Origin: Eggerthellaceae bacterium
GTDB taxonomy: Bacteria; Actinomycetota; Coriobacteriia; Coriobacteriales; Eggerthellaceae
DNA length: 34,308 bases
Assembly: GCA_030524475.1 (NCBI GenBank)
Contig: JAUNGO010000008.1
Coordinates: forward strand, 1 to 34,308
Direction of reading: 5' to 3'
Below the pieces are notes generated by a model. The model made no database searches and was not told the origin of the DNA. It saw only the letters and a list, made by a program, of their open reading frames with translations. The position numbers were made by a program, and so were the translations under genes. Shown piece after piece: positions 1 through 7,817 of the stretch; positions within the stretch are counted from its first letter, which is position 1; each line of letters starts with the position of its first letter.

Positions 1-10
1 AGGAGCGCTT

Positions 11-693
11 ATGACGCCTGACTTGGGAATATTCATAGACGAGTCAGGCGACGTCGGTTCGAATTCCGATTTCTATATCGTCACTCTCATCTTGCACGAC
101 CAGTCAATCTCTATTGAACCTCACGTTGCAAGGCTCGAAAGCGAGTTAGGCTATCTCGACGTTTCCCCAAGCGCCATCGTCCACGCGGGCCCTTGGTGCG
201 AAGGGAAGAGAGCTACAAGACGATGTCGCTCGAACTGCGCAGGAAAATCTTTTTTAAAATGTTCTCGTTCGTGCGTCTTTGCGGCGTCAGGCACAAGTCG
301 TTTTGCGTAAGCAAGAAAGAACACCCCGGCCAATTCGCCATCAAAGGCAAGCTCGCGAACGAGCTCGGAGCGTTTTTGCGGGACAATCTCGAGTTCTTTC
401 AAAGTTTCAGCAAGGTAATCGTCTACTACGACAACGGCCAGACGATAGTAACCGACCTGATCAACACCGTGTTCAGCGCTTACCTCTCCCGCGTCGACGT
501 CCGAAAAATCAGCCATGCCGACTATAGGCTTTGTCAAGCAGCCGACTTGATATGCACGCTCGAACTTCTTCGATTGAAAGAGGAACGAAGCATTGCAATG
601 AGCCGATCAGAGGAGATATTCTTTGAAAGCAGACGACGCCTCAACAAGGTTTTCCTCAAAACGCTAAGAAAGACGTCCTTCAACTGCTGCTAA
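11..693 (+). pseudogene. DUF3800 domain protein split by a -1 frameshift
   Basis: The first part (from ATG 11, behind AGGAGC at 1-6) opens with FIDESGD, the N-terminal acidic motif of the DUF3800 family, whose members are RNase H-like proteins often found in accessory or defence regions. That frame reads to about 193 (ending in VHAGP) and then becomes nonsense with a stop at 310. The -1 frame continues the family pattern at once (LVRREESYKTM, then LELRRKIF, and near the end CQAADLICT) to a stop at 693. Joined, the product is about 227 residues, a normal family length. The switch point is GGGCCCT at 187-193. It could be a disabling one-base loss, a sequencing error, or a -1 slip site, since the heptamer has the X-XXY-YYZ form in the right phase. 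No partner gene is visible. Confidence 0.75.
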
Positions 694-775
694 TTATTCG
701 AATCAGGGAACCTAGGACATCGAGGATATGCCAGTGCCGAGCGCAAGCCCGCTCACTCGGAAATCGATATCGCTC

Positions 776-798
776 AGGGTCGAGCGCCGCTCGACCCT
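776..798. repeat. Perfect palindrome, 11-bp arms
   Basis: The arm 776-786 is the exact reverse complement of 788-798, with one central base. It resembles in layout the intergenic palindromes at 13401-13465 and 25129-25149 (GGTC- or GGC-rich arms followed by C-rich sequence), so it may be a member of a genome-wide REP-like family or a terminator for the DUF3800 gene without a T-tract. Confidence 0.5.
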
Positions 799-887
799 CG
801 CCCGACGAAATGCCTTGGATTGTTGCGTTATCCCCAACCAGGCGTTGCCCTCGAAGCTGTAATGTAAACAATAATTTGGGTCTTTAC

Positions 888-916
888 TTTATTTTGACGA
901 AGTTTTCGCCCATAAT
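888..916 (+). promoter_or_regulatory. Possible promoter of the ABC importer operon
   Basis: CATAAT at 911-916 is a good -10 match in an AT-rich island. The hexamer 17 bases upstream, TTTATT at 888-893, is a poor -35; TTGACG at 894-899 is better but only 11 bases away. The assignment rests mainly on the -10 element and on position about 85 bases before the start codon. Confidence 0.3.
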
Positions 917-1001
917 AGGGGTAATCGCGCGCGCGACCCAACATAACACGCATGCGCGATGCGGGGCTGGCGCCCCGCCGACTCACAAGTTGGAGGGAAT
1001 T

Positions 1002-2612
1002 ATGGAACAGGTTAATCTGACTCGCCGCGGCTTCTTGGCCGGCACGGCGGCCACCGGTGCTCTCGCAGCGCTCACCCTGAGCGGTTGCGGCGGCAACCAG
1101 TCGTCGAGCGCTGCAAGCTCAGCGGCAACCGAGGGCACGACGGGCGGCACCATCACCGCCGCCTGCAGCTACAAGAACACCAACTACAACCCGGTTGGTG
1201 CGAGCTCCGCGCTCATGCTGCCCGCCATCCAGCACTGCCTCGAGAGCCTCTACGAGCTCAGCTACTTCACCGGCGAGGTTACGCCCGCGCTGGCTGCCGC
1301 TGAGCCCACCAAGGTCGACGACACCACCTACGAGATCGCCCTGCGCGAAGGCGCCAAGTACAGCGACGGCAACGCCGTGACCGCCGCCGACGTGGTTGCC
1401 TGCATCGAGGCCAACAAGGCCAACGCCACCTACGCCGACATGCTCGCGTTCATCGACAGCGCCGAGGCCAAGGACGACGCCACCGTCACCATCAAGCTGG
1501 CCTACGCGTTTGCCGACAGCGACAAGCTGCTCATGGAGCGCCTGTTCCTCGTGCGCGTGTTCCCCGCGTCGGAGATCACCACCGAGTCCATGACCACCCC
1601 GGCTACCGGCTCCGGCCCGTGGATGTGGGGCGAGTGCAACGGCGAGGACGGCGGCTCCCTCAAGTTCGTGCCGAACCCGAACTACAACGGCCCGAAGCCG
1701 GCTCAGGCCGACGACATGGAGTGGCTCGTTCGCGTTGACAACACCGCTCGCGTGACCGCCCTGCAGGAGGGCACCGCGGTGGCTGGCGAGAACATCCCGT
1801 TCGCCAACGTTGACCAGCTCACCGGCGCCGGCGTCACCGTCGAGAACGTCGACAGCTATGGCATCGGCTTCCTCATGTTCAACACCCAGAAGGCGCCGTT
1901 CAACGACAAGCGCGTGCGTCAGGCGTTCTTCTATGCCATCGACTACGACAAGCTGATCTCCAACCAGCTCGGTGGCAACGCCCAGCCGCTGACCTCTTAC
2001 CTGCCCGAGTCCAACCCGGCGTATCACAAGGCCTCCACGGTCTACAGCTACGACCCGGAGAAGGCCAAGGCGCTGCTCGCCGAGGCCGGTCAAGAGGGCC
2101 TGTCCTTCAAGCTGCTCGTCATCGACAACTGGATCAAGGACCTCTCCGCCCAGATTCAGCAGGATCTCCAGGCTATCGGCCTGAACTGCGAGCTTGAGGT
2201 GAACGCTGCTCCTTACCCGACGATGGTTCCGTCCGACACCGACGAGATCCTCCCGTTCGACGTGTTCCTGGCCCCCGGCGACGTGAGCTGCTTCGGCACC
2301 AACGCCGACGTGCATCTGTCCTGGTTCTACGGCGAGAACACCGACTGGGCCCAGGGTCGTTCCTGCTGGGCGAAGTGCGGCGACGGCAAGTGCGCCGAGT
2401 TCAACGAGCACCTCATGGCTGCCCGCCAGGCTGCCGACGCGGCCACGCAGCAGGAGGAGTGGAACACCTGCTTCGACATCATCGCCGAGGAAGTTCCGCT
2501 GTACCCGCTGTTCCACAAGGACGTCATCACCGGTTGGTGGGACGAGAAGATCGAAGGCTTCGAGCCCAGCCCGACCACCGGTCTGTACTTCCAGGATGCC
2601 AAGCTCAAGTAG
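1002..2612 (+). CDS. ABC transporter substrate-binding lipoprotein, family 5 (dipeptide/nickel/oligopeptide type)
   Basis: A 536-residue extracytoplasmic solute-binding protein. The start is ATG 1002, four bases after GGAGGG; an open frame upstream lacks a signal. Residues 1-29 are a Tat-type lipoprotein signal, with twin Arg at 8-9, a hydrophobic stretch and lipobox LSGC at 26-29, so the protein should be exported folded and lipid-anchored at Cys29. The body has family-5 features: a TYEIALREGAKYSDG segment, a VRQAFFYAIDYDKL segment and a DPEKAKALLAEAG segment. It heads an operon-like row with two permease domains and two ATPases (3764-7702). Family members bind peptides, nickel, opines or sugars; because lyase, epimerase, kinase, nagB and nagA genes lie nearby, sialic acid or a related amino sugar is a plausible ligand, but nothing in the sequence fixes it. 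Confidence 0.93.
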   Translation: MEQVNLTRRGFLAGTAATGALAALTLSGCGGNQSSSAASSAATEGTTGGTITAACSYKNTNYNPVGASSALMLPAIQHCLESLYELSYFTGEVTPALAAAEPTKVDDTTYEIALREGAKYSDGNAVTAADVVACIEANKANATYADMLAFIDSAEAKDDATVTIKLAYAFADSDKLLMERLFLVRVFPASEITTESMTTPATGSGPWMWGECNGEDGGSLKFVPNPNYNGPKPAQADDMEWLVRVDNTARVTALQEGTAVAGENIPFANVDQLTGAGVTVENVDSYGIGFLMFNTQKAPFNDKRVRQAFFYAIDYDKLISNQLGGNAQPLTSYLPESNPAYHKASTVYSYDPEKAKALLAEAGQEGLSFKLLVIDNWIKDLSAQIQQDLQAIGLNCELEVNAAPYPTMVPSDTDEILPFDVFLAPGDVSCFGTNADVHLSWFYGENTDWAQGRSCWAKCGDGKCAEFNEHLMAARQAADAATQQEEWNTCFDIIAEEVPLYPLFHKDVITGWWDEKIEGFEPSPTTGLYFQDAKLK

Positions 2613-2650
2613 CTTTCGGGCTTAACTGACCATTTGGCATACCGTTAGTG

Positions 2651-2684
2651 AAAAGCCCGCTTCTGCAACAGAGGCGGGCTTTTT
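2651..2684 (+). terminator. Rho-independent terminator after the binding-protein gene
   Basis: AAAAGCCCGC (2651-2660) pairs with GCGGGCTTTT (2674-2683), followed by a short T run. It lies 39 bases after the stop at 2612. It probably trims transcription, so that the abundant binding protein is made in excess over the downstream genes. Confidence 0.85.
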
Positions 2685-2713
2685 CGTGAGCAGGGAAGGA
2701 AACAGGAGCAAAC

Positions 2714-3616
2714 ATGACGCGTTTGTTTTCCGTATATGGCGATTCCATCAGTTCGTTCGAAGGTACGCAGCCGGAAGGCTGGAGCGTGTTCTACGCAGGC
2801 GAGCAGCGCGCGCAAACGGGAGTCGACTCCCCCGCCGACACGTGGTGGGGGCAAGTGATCGACCACTTCGACGGCGAGTTTTTGTCGAACGCGGCATGGT
2901 CGGGCTGCGTGCTCGAGGGAACCGAGTTTCCCACCGGCGCCAGCGCACGGCGCATCGCCGCGCTTGAGAAGGACGGCCGCACCCCCGACGAGGTGCTCGT
3001 GCACATCGGCATCAACGACTACGGCTGGGGCTCGGGCGACGCGCAAATTGCCGCCGGCTCCCCCAACGCGCCGGCCGAGCTTGCGGCCGCATGCCCCTAC
3101 CATGGGCGCGTGGCGGGACTGGCGCCTGAAGGCACGGTCGAAAACTTCAAGGCAGCCTATGAGCGCATGGTCGAGCAGATCGCCGGCTTGTGCCCCGACG
3201 TGCGCATTTGGGTGTCCACGCTTGTGCCGGGCCGCGTGGCAGGGTGCCCGCGCTCCACTTCCCCGCGCTACTTCCGCGGTGTGTGTATCGACGAGTACAA
3301 CAATGCTATCCGCGCCGTTGCCGCCGAGCATCCCGCGTGCCGCCTCGTCGACATGGCGAGCTTCGGGTACGACTACGAGGCCGTCGATGGAACGCATCCC
3401 ACCGCAGTTGGCATGAAGCAAATGGCGGCCTTGTTCATTCGCGGCATGGAGCGCACCGAGGAGAGTTTGCCGCACGAGCCTTACGCAGGAGAAGCCTTGC
3501 TCACCGACGGCATGAGAAGCGCCGAGTTCTGCGACAAGCCCTGCGTCGGCTGCGAATACGCGCGCGGCACCGGCAACAACTGGTGGCACGTGTGCGAAAA
3601 GCAGCTCAACGCGTAG
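2714..3616 (+). CDS. SGNH/GDSL-family hydrolase (possible sialate O-acetylesterase)
   Basis: A 300-residue protein with the SGNH hydrolase blocks: GDSIS with nucleophile Ser11 (block I), SGC with Gly64 (block II), HIGIND with Asn101 (block III) and DGTHP with Asp225 and His228 (block V). No signal peptide is visible, so it should act in the cytoplasm. The C-terminal tail carries four cysteines (273, 277, 280, 294) spaced like a metal site, which is not part of the core fold. It sits between the binding-protein gene and the permeases, with its own ribosome site (GGAGC before ATG 2714). NanS-type sialate esterases belong to this fold, and the surrounding lyase, epimerase and kinase genes make removal of O-acetyl groups from an imported sialic acid a reasonable guess. 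Family call firm; substrate inferred. Confidence 0.85.
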   Translation: MTRLFSVYGDSISSFEGTQPEGWSVFYAGEQRAQTGVDSPADTWWGQVIDHFDGEFLSNAAWSGCVLEGTEFPTGASARRIAALEKDGRTPDEVLVHIGINDYGWGSGDAQIAAGSPNAPAELAAACPYHGRVAGLAPEGTVENFKAAYERMVEQIAGLCPDVRIWVSTLVPGRVAGCPRSTSPRYFRGVCIDEYNNAIRAVAAEHPACRLVDMASFGYDYEAVDGTHPTAVGMKQMAALFIRGMERTEESLPHEPYAGEALLTDGMRSAEFCDKPCVGCEYARGTGNNWWHVCEKQLNA

Positions 3617-3728
3617 CAAGCGGGACTTCTCTATCAAATAAACACTTTACATTGCGTTATAATCGAGAATGTGGCTTTTTCGTAAACTGGTTGGGGAACC
3701 GCACGACAGGCCGCAACGCATGGCAGGG

Positions 3729-3742
3729 GGCTCGCAAGAGCC
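3729..3742 (+). promoter_or_regulatory. Small hairpin in the permease leader
   Basis: GGCTC (3729-3733) and GAGCC (3738-3742) enclose GCAA, just before the strong ribosome site AGGAGGGG at 3751. A TATAAT hexamer lies at 3658-3663 in the same spacer without a clear -35. Together they suggest that the permease genes have their own transcription start, but this is weak. Confidence 0.3.
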
Positions 3743-3763
3743 GAAACGAAAGGAGGGGATAAC

Positions 3764-4720
3764 GTGAACAATCTATTACGATTGATTGGTAACCGCCTTA
3801 TCTGGCTACCTGTCATGATATTCGGCGTCACAATCCTCGTCTTCTTCCTCATGTCGCTCTCGCCCATCGACCAGGCCTATTCGGCCCTCGGCGAGAACGC
3901 GACGGTGGATCAGCTTGAGAATTACCGTCAGGTGCACGGTCTCAACGATCCAACTATCGTGCAGTACGGTCGCTACATGGTGGGCTTTTTCCAGGGTGAC
4001 CTGGGCACCTATGGCGCCGCAAGCATGTCGGTCGGCCAGCGCGTGGCAGAGGCGCTGCCCATCACGCTGCAACTCGGCTGCTTCGGCTTCGTGATCGCCA
4101 TCATCCTGTCGGCCATCCTGGGCGTCGTCTCCGCTCTGTATCGCGACCGCTGGCCCGACCAGGTTATCCGCGTGTTCTCGATCATGTGCCTGTCGATGCC
4201 GTCGTTCTGGATCTCGGTGCTGTTCATCTTGCTGTTCTCCTCGACGCTGCATTGGCTGCCCGCATCGGGCGCCTTGCCGGCGTTCTTCGACGATCCGGCT
4301 GGCTGGCTGCGCCGCATGGCCATGCCCGGCGTGGCGCTCGCCATCCCGCTCACCGGCCAAATGACGCGCATCATCCGCACGGCGATGGTCGAAGAGCTCG
4401 ACAAGGACTACGTGCGCACCGCCCGTGGCTTCGGCATCCCCTACGGCACAGTCGTGGCGCGCAACGTGCTGCGCAACGCGCTCATCACGCCGGTCACCGT
4501 TCTTGGCCTGAAGTTCGGCTACATGATCGGCGGCGCGGTGGTTTTGGAAGTCATCTTCGCGCTTCCCGGCATGGGCATGGCAATCCTTTCGGGCGTCACC
4601 TCGAACTACGTCATGCTGGTACAGGGCGTCGTTTTGGTGGTCGCCATCACGTTCATCATTGTGAACGTGATCGTCGACGTGCTCTACGTCCTCATCGACC
4701 CTCGAATCAGGACGGTGTAG
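3764..4720 (+). CDS. ABC transporter permease, DppB/OppB type
   Basis: A 318-residue inner-membrane protein with about six membrane helices. It begins with GTG 3764, seven bases after AGGAGG. The N-terminal helix (VTILVFFLMSLSPIDQ) followed by a long external loop is typical of DppB-like subunits, and the cytoplasmic EAA loop (MVEELDKDYVRTARGFGIP) that docks on the ATPase is intact. The end (VLYVLIDPRIR) is also standard. It pairs with the permease half of the next gene, whose start lies four bases after this stop, to form the translocation channel. The substrate follows that of the binding protein at 1002-2612. Confidence 0.93.
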   Translation: MNNLLRLIGNRLIWLPVMIFGVTILVFFLMSLSPIDQAYSALGENATVDQLENYRQVHGLNDPTIVQYGRYMVGFFQGDLGTYGAASMSVGQRVAEALPITLQLGCFGFVIAIILSAILGVVSALYRDRWPDQVIRVFSIMCLSMPSFWISVLFILLFSSTLHWLPASGALPAFFDDPAGWLRRMAMPGVALAIPLTGQMTRIIRTAMVEELDKDYVRTARGFGIPYGTVVARNVLRNALITPVTVLGLKFGYMIGGAVVLEVIFALPGMGMAILSGVTSNYVMLVQGVVLVVAITFIIVNVIVDVLYVLIDPRIRTV

Positions 4721-4724
4721 CATC

Positions 4725-6746
4725 ATGGTTAAACTTCGCGAAAAGACAACCTCAAAGCTTGAGGCCAACGCCGGCAAGGTGCGCTTCCGCCACTGGAACA
4801 ACATGACGGTCGGCGCCCGCATCTCGCTCGTGGTGCTGATCCTTCTCATCCTCATGGCCATCACGGCCGACTGGATCGCCCCGTACGACCCGCTGGCCAT
4901 CTTCACCTCGTTCCAAGGCCCGAATGCCGAGCACCTCTTCGGCACCGACGACAAGGGCCGCGACGTTATGTCGCGCATCATGTGCGGCGCGAAATACTCG
5001 CTTGTCATCGGCCTGGGCGCCACCGCGTTCGCGTTGGTGGTCGGCTCCATCATCGGCGCCATCGCCGCCGTCGTGCGCCAGCGCATTTCAAACGTCATCA
5101 TGCGCATCCTCGACATCATCATGTCGTTCCCTGGCATCGCGCTGGCCGCCACCTTCATCGTGGTGTTCGGCAACTCGGTGCCCTCGCTCATCTTCGCCAT
5201 CGGCTTTCTGTACATCCCGCAGATCGCCCGCATCGTGCGCGCGAACGTCATGAGCGAGTACAACCAAGACTACGTGCGCGCCACCATCGTGAGCGGCGCG
5301 TCCGCTCCGTGGATCCTCGTGAAGCACGTGGTGCGCAACTGCGTGGCCCCCGTGCTCGTGTTCACCATCACCCTGGTGGCCGACGCCATCATCTTCGAGG
5401 CGTCGCTGGCCTTCATCTCCGCCGGCATCCCCGAGCCGACGCCGACATGGGGCAACATCCTCGCCGACGCGCGCAACGGCGTGCTGGCCGGCCGTTGGTG
5501 GCAGGCGCTGTTCCCGGGCATTGCTATCATGGTCACGGTTCTGTGCCTGAACATCGTGTCTGAAGGCATCACCGACGCCATGGCCGCCCCCAAGAGCAAC
5601 ATCAAGGTGAACGAGTCCGACCTCAACGGCAAGCGCGAGGCCGACCGCATGGTCGCCGACCCGAAGCTGGCTTACGCCGCTCAGGCCGATATGCTGGAGA
5701 AGCGCCTGTCCGCCTTGAAGGAGATGGAGGGCAAGCGCACCGACCGCTTCGAAGCGCGCACCGACGTGCCGCCGATCCTCGAGGTGAAAGACCTTTGCAT
5801 CAAGTTCCCGCGCCACGGCGACGTGAACGTGGTCGACCACGTGGACTTCGTGGTGCGCCCGCGCCAGACGATGGGCCTCGTAGGCGAGTCGGGCTGCGGC
5901 AAGTCGATCACCTCGCTTACCATCATGGGCTTGCTCGACCCGAAGGCGCAGATCTCCGGCGAGGTCATCTACGACGGCAAGAATCTGCTCAACATGAACC
6001 AAAAGGAGCTCAACGAGCTGCGCGGCAAGGAGATCTCGATGATCTACCAGGACGCGCTTTCCTCGCTGAACCCCTCGATGCTCATCAAGGCGCAGATGAA
6101 GCAGCTCACGAGCCGCGGCGGCACCCGCTCGGCCGAGGAGCTGTTGGAGCTGGTGGGTCTCGACCCGAAGCGTACGCTCGACTCCTACCCGCATGAGCTT
6201 TCCGGCGGCCAGCGCCAGCGCGTGCTGATCGCCATGGCACTGACGCGCGACCCGAAGCTGGTCATCGCCGACGAGCCCACCACCGCCCTCGACGTGACGG
6301 TGCAGAAGCAGGTTGTCGATCTGTTGAACCGCTTGCAGCACGAGCTCGGCTTCGCGATGGTGTTCGTAAGCCACGACCTGGCGCTGGTGGCCGAGGTGGC
6401 AAACTCCATCACGGTCATGTACGCCGGTCAGGTTGTGGAGCAGGGTCCGGTGAAGGACATCCTCACCAACCCCATCCACGAGTACACGCGCGGTCTGCTC
6501 GGCTCGGTGCTTTCCATCGAGGCCGGCGGCGGACGCCTGCATCAGGTTCCGGGCTCGGTGCCCTCGCCTAAGGACTTCCCCGAGGGCGATCGCTTCACCC
6601 CGCGCTCGAGCCATCCCGACAAGGTGTCGAACGTGCGCCCGATGCTTAAGCGCTACGGCACGACCGATCACTACTACGCCGAGCTGCCTGACAGCGAGCT
6701 CAAGCGCCTCGGCATTGAACCTTACGTGAAGGGAGGTGTCGCGTAA
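4725..6746 (+). CDS. ABC permease-ATPase fusion (DppC-like plus DppD-like)
   Basis: A 673-residue fusion of two subunits that are usually separate. Residues about 30-285 are a DppC-type permease with the HLFGTDDKGRDVMSRI motif and an EAA loop (SEYNQDYVRATIVSGAS). A charged linker (about 290-348) leads to a DppD-type ATPase with Walker A GESGCGKS (387-394), Q-loop Gln442, signature LSGGQRQR (492-499), Walker B LVIADEP (512-518) and switch His550. The C-terminal tail, from about 600, is the oligopeptide-type ATPase extension. The frame is continuous and both halves are complete, so this is a true fusion, not a missed stop. It ties one ATPase to one permease; the second ATPase comes from the next gene, which overlaps this stop by one base. 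Confidence 0.93.
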   Translation: MVKLREKTTSKLEANAGKVRFRHWNNMTVGARISLVVLILLILMAITADWIAPYDPLAIFTSFQGPNAEHLFGTDDKGRDVMSRIMCGAKYSLVIGLGATAFALVVGSIIGAIAAVVRQRISNVIMRILDIIMSFPGIALAATFIVVFGNSVPSLIFAIGFLYIPQIARIVRANVMSEYNQDYVRATIVSGASAPWILVKHVVRNCVAPVLVFTITLVADAIIFEASLAFISAGIPEPTPTWGNILADARNGVLAGRWWQALFPGIAIMVTVLCLNIVSEGITDAMAAPKSNIKVNESDLNGKREADRMVADPKLAYAAQADMLEKRLSALKEMEGKRTDRFEARTDVPPILEVKDLCIKFPRHGDVNVVDHVDFVVRPRQTMGLVGESGCGKSITSLTIMGLLDPKAQISGEVIYDGKNLLNMNQKELNELRGKEISMIYQDALSSLNPSMLIKAQMKQLTSRGGTRSAEELLELVGLDPKRTLDSYPHELSGGQRQRVLIAMALTRDPKLVIADEPTTALDVTVQKQVVDLLNRLQHELGFAMVFVSHDLALVAEVANSITVMYAGQVVEQGPVKDILTNPIHEYTRGLLGSVLSIEAGGGRLHQVPGSVPSPKDFPEGDRFTPRSSHPDKVSNVRPMLKRYGTTDHYYAELPDSELKRLGIEPYVKGGVA

Positions 6747-7702
6747 TGAGCGAAGAAACCAAAAACGCTGAGGTCAAAGCTGAGATCGAGGCTGCCGAAG
6801 ACGCTTCCGTGGTTGAGGCCGCTGAGGCTCCCGAAACTGTTGCCGCAAGCGCCGCGACCGCCAAGGCGACCGACGCCGCCGAGGGCGAACCCGATGAGCC
6901 GACGCCTATTATCTTCCTCGACAACGTGAAGGTCACCTTCAAGACGCGCACGGGATCTATCCTGCACCCCAACAAGGTGCAGGCGGTGAAGGGTCTGACC
7001 CTCAAGCTCATGCCGGGCGAGACCATCGGCATCGTGGGCGAGTCGGGCTGCGGCAAGTCCACCACGGCAAACGTAATGTGCGGCCTGCAAGCCCCCACCG
7101 AGGGACGCGTGTTCTTCAAGGGCAAAGACGTTACCAAGCGCACCGCCGCCGACCGCCGCACCATCGGGCGCGTGATCTCGGTGGTGTTCCAGGATCCTGC
7201 CACGGCGCTGAATGCGCGCATGACCGTGCACGACCAGCTGATGGATCCGATGATTGTGCACAAGGTTGGCACGCCCGCCGAGCGCGAAGCGCGTGTGCAC
7301 GACCTCATCGGCATGGTTGGCCTGCCTGAGTCTTGCCTTGAGGCACTGCCGGGGCAGATGTCCGGCGGCCAACGCCAGCGCGTGGCTATCGCCCGCGCCT
7401 TGGCGCTGAATCCCGACGCCATCATCGCCGACGAGCCGACTTCCGCCTTGGACGTGTCGGTTCGCGCGCAGATCTTGAACCTTCTCATGGACTTGAAGAA
7501 GGAGTTGGGCCTGGCCATGGTGTTCATCAGCCACGACATCCAGACGGTGCGCTACATTTCCGACCGCATCATCGTGATGAACGGCGGTCTGGCTGTTGAG
7601 GAAGGCACCGCCGAGCAGGTATTCAACAACCCGAAGGACGACTACACCCGCCTGCTGCTGGGTGCCGCGCCTTCGCTGCTGCACCCCGATTTGGGAAAGT
7701 AG
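6746..7702 (+). CDS. ABC transporter ATPase, DppF/OppF type
   Basis: A 318-residue ATPase for the same importer. The start ATG overlaps the previous stop (TAATG) behind GGGAGGTG, which indicates translational coupling. The first 54 or so residues are a low-complexity Ala/Glu-rich acidic extension absent from ordinary DppF proteins. The core shows Walker A GESGCGKS (98-105), Q-loop Gln149, signature MSGGQRQR (205-212, Met for Leu), Walker B AIIADEP (225-231) and His263. The oligopeptide-type C-terminal region is short. The gene closes the operon, with a strong hairpin 30 bases downstream. Function as the second nucleotide-binding subunit is secure; the role of the acidic tail is unknown. Confidence 0.93.
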   Translation: MSEETKNAEVKAEIEAAEDASVVEAAEAPETVAASAATAKATDAAEGEPDEPTPIIFLDNVKVTFKTRTGSILHPNKVQAVKGLTLKLMPGETIGIVGESGCGKSTTANVMCGLQAPTEGRVFFKGKDVTKRTAADRRTIGRVISVVFQDPATALNARMTVHDQLMDPMIVHKVGTPAEREARVHDLIGMVGLPESCLEALPGQMSGGQRQRVAIARALALNPDAIIADEPTSALDVSVRAQILNLLMDLKKELGLAMVFISHDIQTVRYISDRIIVMNGGLAVEEGTAEQVFNNPKDDYTRLLLGAAPSLLHPDLGK

Positions 7703-7732
7703 CCAGAACGACAACAACACGCTCGTAAAGGG

Positions 7733-7762
7733 AGGCTCGCAACGGTGGTTGCGAGCCTTCTT
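7733..7762 (+). terminator. Terminator of the ABC importer operon
   Basis: AGGCTCGCAAC (7733-7743) and GTTGCGAGCCT (7748-7758) form a perfect 11-bp stem with a GGTG loop, followed by TCTT. It lies between the importer operon and the opposing ATPase gene. Confidence 0.8.
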
Positions 7763-7817
7763 CGTTATTTACTTGGCGCAAAGCACTGCACTTTAAGTGC
7801 GCAGCTTACACTTTTGC

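Larger units (their letters stand above)
694..1001. other. 308-bp spacer before the binding-protein gene
   Basis: No coding sequence is supported here. The spacer holds a perfect 11-bp inverted repeat with a one-base centre at 776-798, an AT-rich stretch at about 861-920 with a -10-like CATAAT at 911-916, and a 7-bp GC stem (961-967 with 972-978) ending 13 bases before the ribosome binding site at 992-997. It is probably the promoter and leader of the transporter operon. Confidence 0.5.

Noticed and set aside
1119..2516. Long minus-strand open frame (465 codons) opposite the binding-protein gene
   Set aside because: Val/Gly/Arg/His-rich composition with no motif; a GC-rich shadow of a clear lipoprotein gene.
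3646..3663. TTTACA and TATAAT as a permease promoter
   Set aside because: Only six bases separate the two hexamers; the -10 alone is noted as weak evidence.
3806..5263. Minus-strand open frame (485 codons) opposite the permease genes
   Set aside because: Changes from Met/Thr-rich to His/Asp-rich sequence with no domain; antisense of well-supported permeases.
5088..6671. Minus-strand open frame (527 codons) opposite the permease-ATPase fusion
   Set aside because: His/Ala/Arg-rich shadow; the plus strand carries all ABC motifs.
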